Shown here piece by piece: positions 62,280 through 64,000 of a DNA stretch of 64,000 nucleotides (positions are counted from its first letter, which is position 1; every line of letters starts with the position of its first letter). The position numbers were made by a program, and so were the translations under genes. The DNA comes from Panax quinquefolius (taxonomy: Eukaryota; Streptophyta; Magnoliopsida; Apiales; Araliaceae). The notes below the pieces were generated by a model, which saw only the letters and a program-made list of their open reading frames with translations, was not told the origin of the DNA and made no database searches. The stretch spans positions 27,823,105-27,887,104 of the forward strand of contig CM035171.1 of NCBI GenBank assembly GCA_020205615.1, given 5' to 3'.

Positions 62280-64000
62280 CGATGCCTTCTCATGATGGAC
62301 TTGCTAAGATGACTGTGAGCTCTTCTCTATGGTACTTAGAGTCTTCCCATGATGGACATCAAGATGACATGACGCTCTTCTTTCTCTCGGCAGTTCAGAA
62401 CACTCTTAATGTAGTAGAACTCTCACTTCTACATTGTAGAACTCTCACTTCTACTTTTTTCTTTGTCTGACTCTAAGTGTTCTTGGTGGATCATAGAGTG
62501 AGCCTTCGGACTCACTATTTCACATGGTTTAGAACAGTCCACCGTTACTCTAAAACCCGACAACTCCAGCAACCCTCGATCTTTGAAGCTCTTTCTGATT
62601 TATACTCCTTCCCAATCCTTCCGTTGGAAAGTAGCCGTTGAAGGCTATTCAAATATCTTCACAGATCTCGAGGTGACTGAGGTAGACTGCTGATGTGACA
62701 AGTCATACTTTCTCTGACACTGCAGTCTACTGTTTCACTTACCCATCAGTGATGTCACTTTAATGTCTTGGGCAGGTCGAAGACTTTATTTCCTCCTTCT
62801 GATTTCTCGATCAGATGTTGTCCTTTTGCATCGAACCTCTCAATAAGCTCTTGTTCGAATATTACCCTTCAGATTGAACCGTTGCCAATGCTTCAGTCTT
62901 CAGTTATTCGAACTCTACAATTCTGATGCATGTCTTCAAGGACCTGATCGTAGTGTCATGTTGACTGGTAGAGTCAACACTACGATCTTGAAGAGTGTTG
63001 ATTGGATCTTCAATGTAGAACACCTCTTCTTTCTTTTGTGCAGTGCTTCAACACTTCTGTTTGCCTCAACAGCTCTCAGATACTGATGACTTGACTTCTT
63101 TGTTCTGTCCCCTTCTGAATAGCAAGACACTTCAGATTTTTGGCGTGTCCAGCTCGCTTTTTCCTTGTGATCTCCCATTCACTTATCATTAATGGATTGA
63201 CCCAATGCTTAATCACTTTAGCCTTGTTCTTCAGAAGCTGTCCAGTATCTCTGTATGCACTTCATCAGTTCTTTCTTTGTTTGGCAAACACTATGATCCT
63301 GGTTGCTTCCAAGATCGTTGTCTTGATCCGCTTGATGATTCTTGCACTTTGCTTGCTTTTCTTTCGCTCGGGTTTACAAGTCTTCTTCTGATCTCATTGT
63401 GGAAGACTTCATCTCGAATGGCTTCACAACTCAATCTTGATACTGATTGGGTTGGTGCTTAGATCTTCTGTTAGCTTGCATGCCATTCGTTGAGTGCTCT
63501 CTGGTTTCCTTTAGGATGGGATGTATCTTTGCAGTGCTAACCAGAGGCTTCATTCCTTTGGATATTCTGGGAGTGCTCATTCGTTGATAATCGTACTTGC
63601 TTTACGATTATGCCATGGCATTGTGAGCACAATGGTTGAGGTCTTAGTTCTGCACTCTACGATTCAGCTTTGGTTGTGCAGACACTACGACTCCGAGATC
63701 AGTTCTTAGCACTCTACGATTTCTGTCGTTGTGCTTGTTGTCTTTATCTGATCTTGTTCGACTACGATCTCTGCCTCTGGTGTGATCAGTAGACTCTACG
63801 ACTCTGAGTGTAGTCTACAATTCTTGACTTGGCTTCTGCAGATACTTCGTCGGCTCGTAGGCAGGCTGTCTCTACGATTCTGAATATGACTTCCTTAGAA
63901 GTCTACGGTCCTGAGGAAGTTCCCCTCGACACACTACGATCCTCTCCTCGTCTCTTCTGGCAGTCTAAGAACTCCAAGACTACTATCTTGCAGACTACGA
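62280..64000. other. Unrecognised, less AT-rich region
   Basis: Composition changes sharply at the LTR edge. Short frames occur on both strands (up to 94 codons) but none shows a domain, a signal peptide or a plausible continuation, so none is called a gene. A minus-strand TATAAAT (62598-62604) with two CCGTTG strings upstream on the plus strand could be part of another LTR. From 63650 the motif CTACGAYTC recurs irregularly. Confidence 0.4.

Noticed and set aside
62282..63709. Plus- and minus-strand frames of 60-94 codons in the right end
   Set aside because: Overlapping frames on both strands, no motif, no supported start or splice structure.

Overview
The window is intergenic, repeat-dominated nuclear DNA of a flowering plant, probably a eudicot. 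The evidence is a decayed endogenous pararetrovirus (Caulimoviridae), fragments of two plant genes (chloroplast-division MinD and serine hydroxymethyltransferase), a Stowaway MITE, long (TAA)n tracts and Ty3/gypsy-type LTRs. I see no gene that looks intact and functional.

Layout. Bases 1-51241 are a tandem array of eight copies (U1-U8) of a composite unit of about 5.97 kb. In the order used here, a unit contains: a viral RNase H/ORF2 piece (+); an inverted viral ORF2 piece (-), forming a palindrome; a short viral protease/RT stub (+); a long (TAA)n-type tract; a unique block carrying ACGT-core motifs; an inverted-repeat element centred on a (TTA)n tract; a tRNA-like promoter relic; a Stowaway MITE; an AT-rich block ending in a (CT)n tract; a 5' fragment of MinD (+); an SHMT exon with intron flanks (+); and a viral coat-protein fragment (-). 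U1 differs. Its viral part is collinear (protease, RT, RNase H, ORF2) without the palindrome, and it carries a 2352-bp solo LTR with a 5-bp target duplication. U8 is cut off at 51241.

From 51253 to 62279 lies a minus-strand, coding-less LTR retroelement: a truncated 3' LTR, a polypurine tract, 1.65 kb of non-coding interior, an initiator-Met-type primer binding site, and a 5' LTR interrupted by a second solo LTR (57447-61292, TSD AATGC). The two solo LTRs belong to one family. Bases 62280-64000 have a higher GC content and no recognisable gene.

The parts do not form a working pathway. The most interesting reading is that a silent locus fused virus and host-gene fragments, amplified them eightfold, and gave most copies an inverted viral segment that would fold into double-stranded RNA if transcribed. 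One caution applies throughout: differences between copies cluster at CAG/CTG/CCG sites and homopolymers, in patches. This looks like systematic long-read base-calling error at methylated cytosines, so many apparent frameshifts and stops may not be real.
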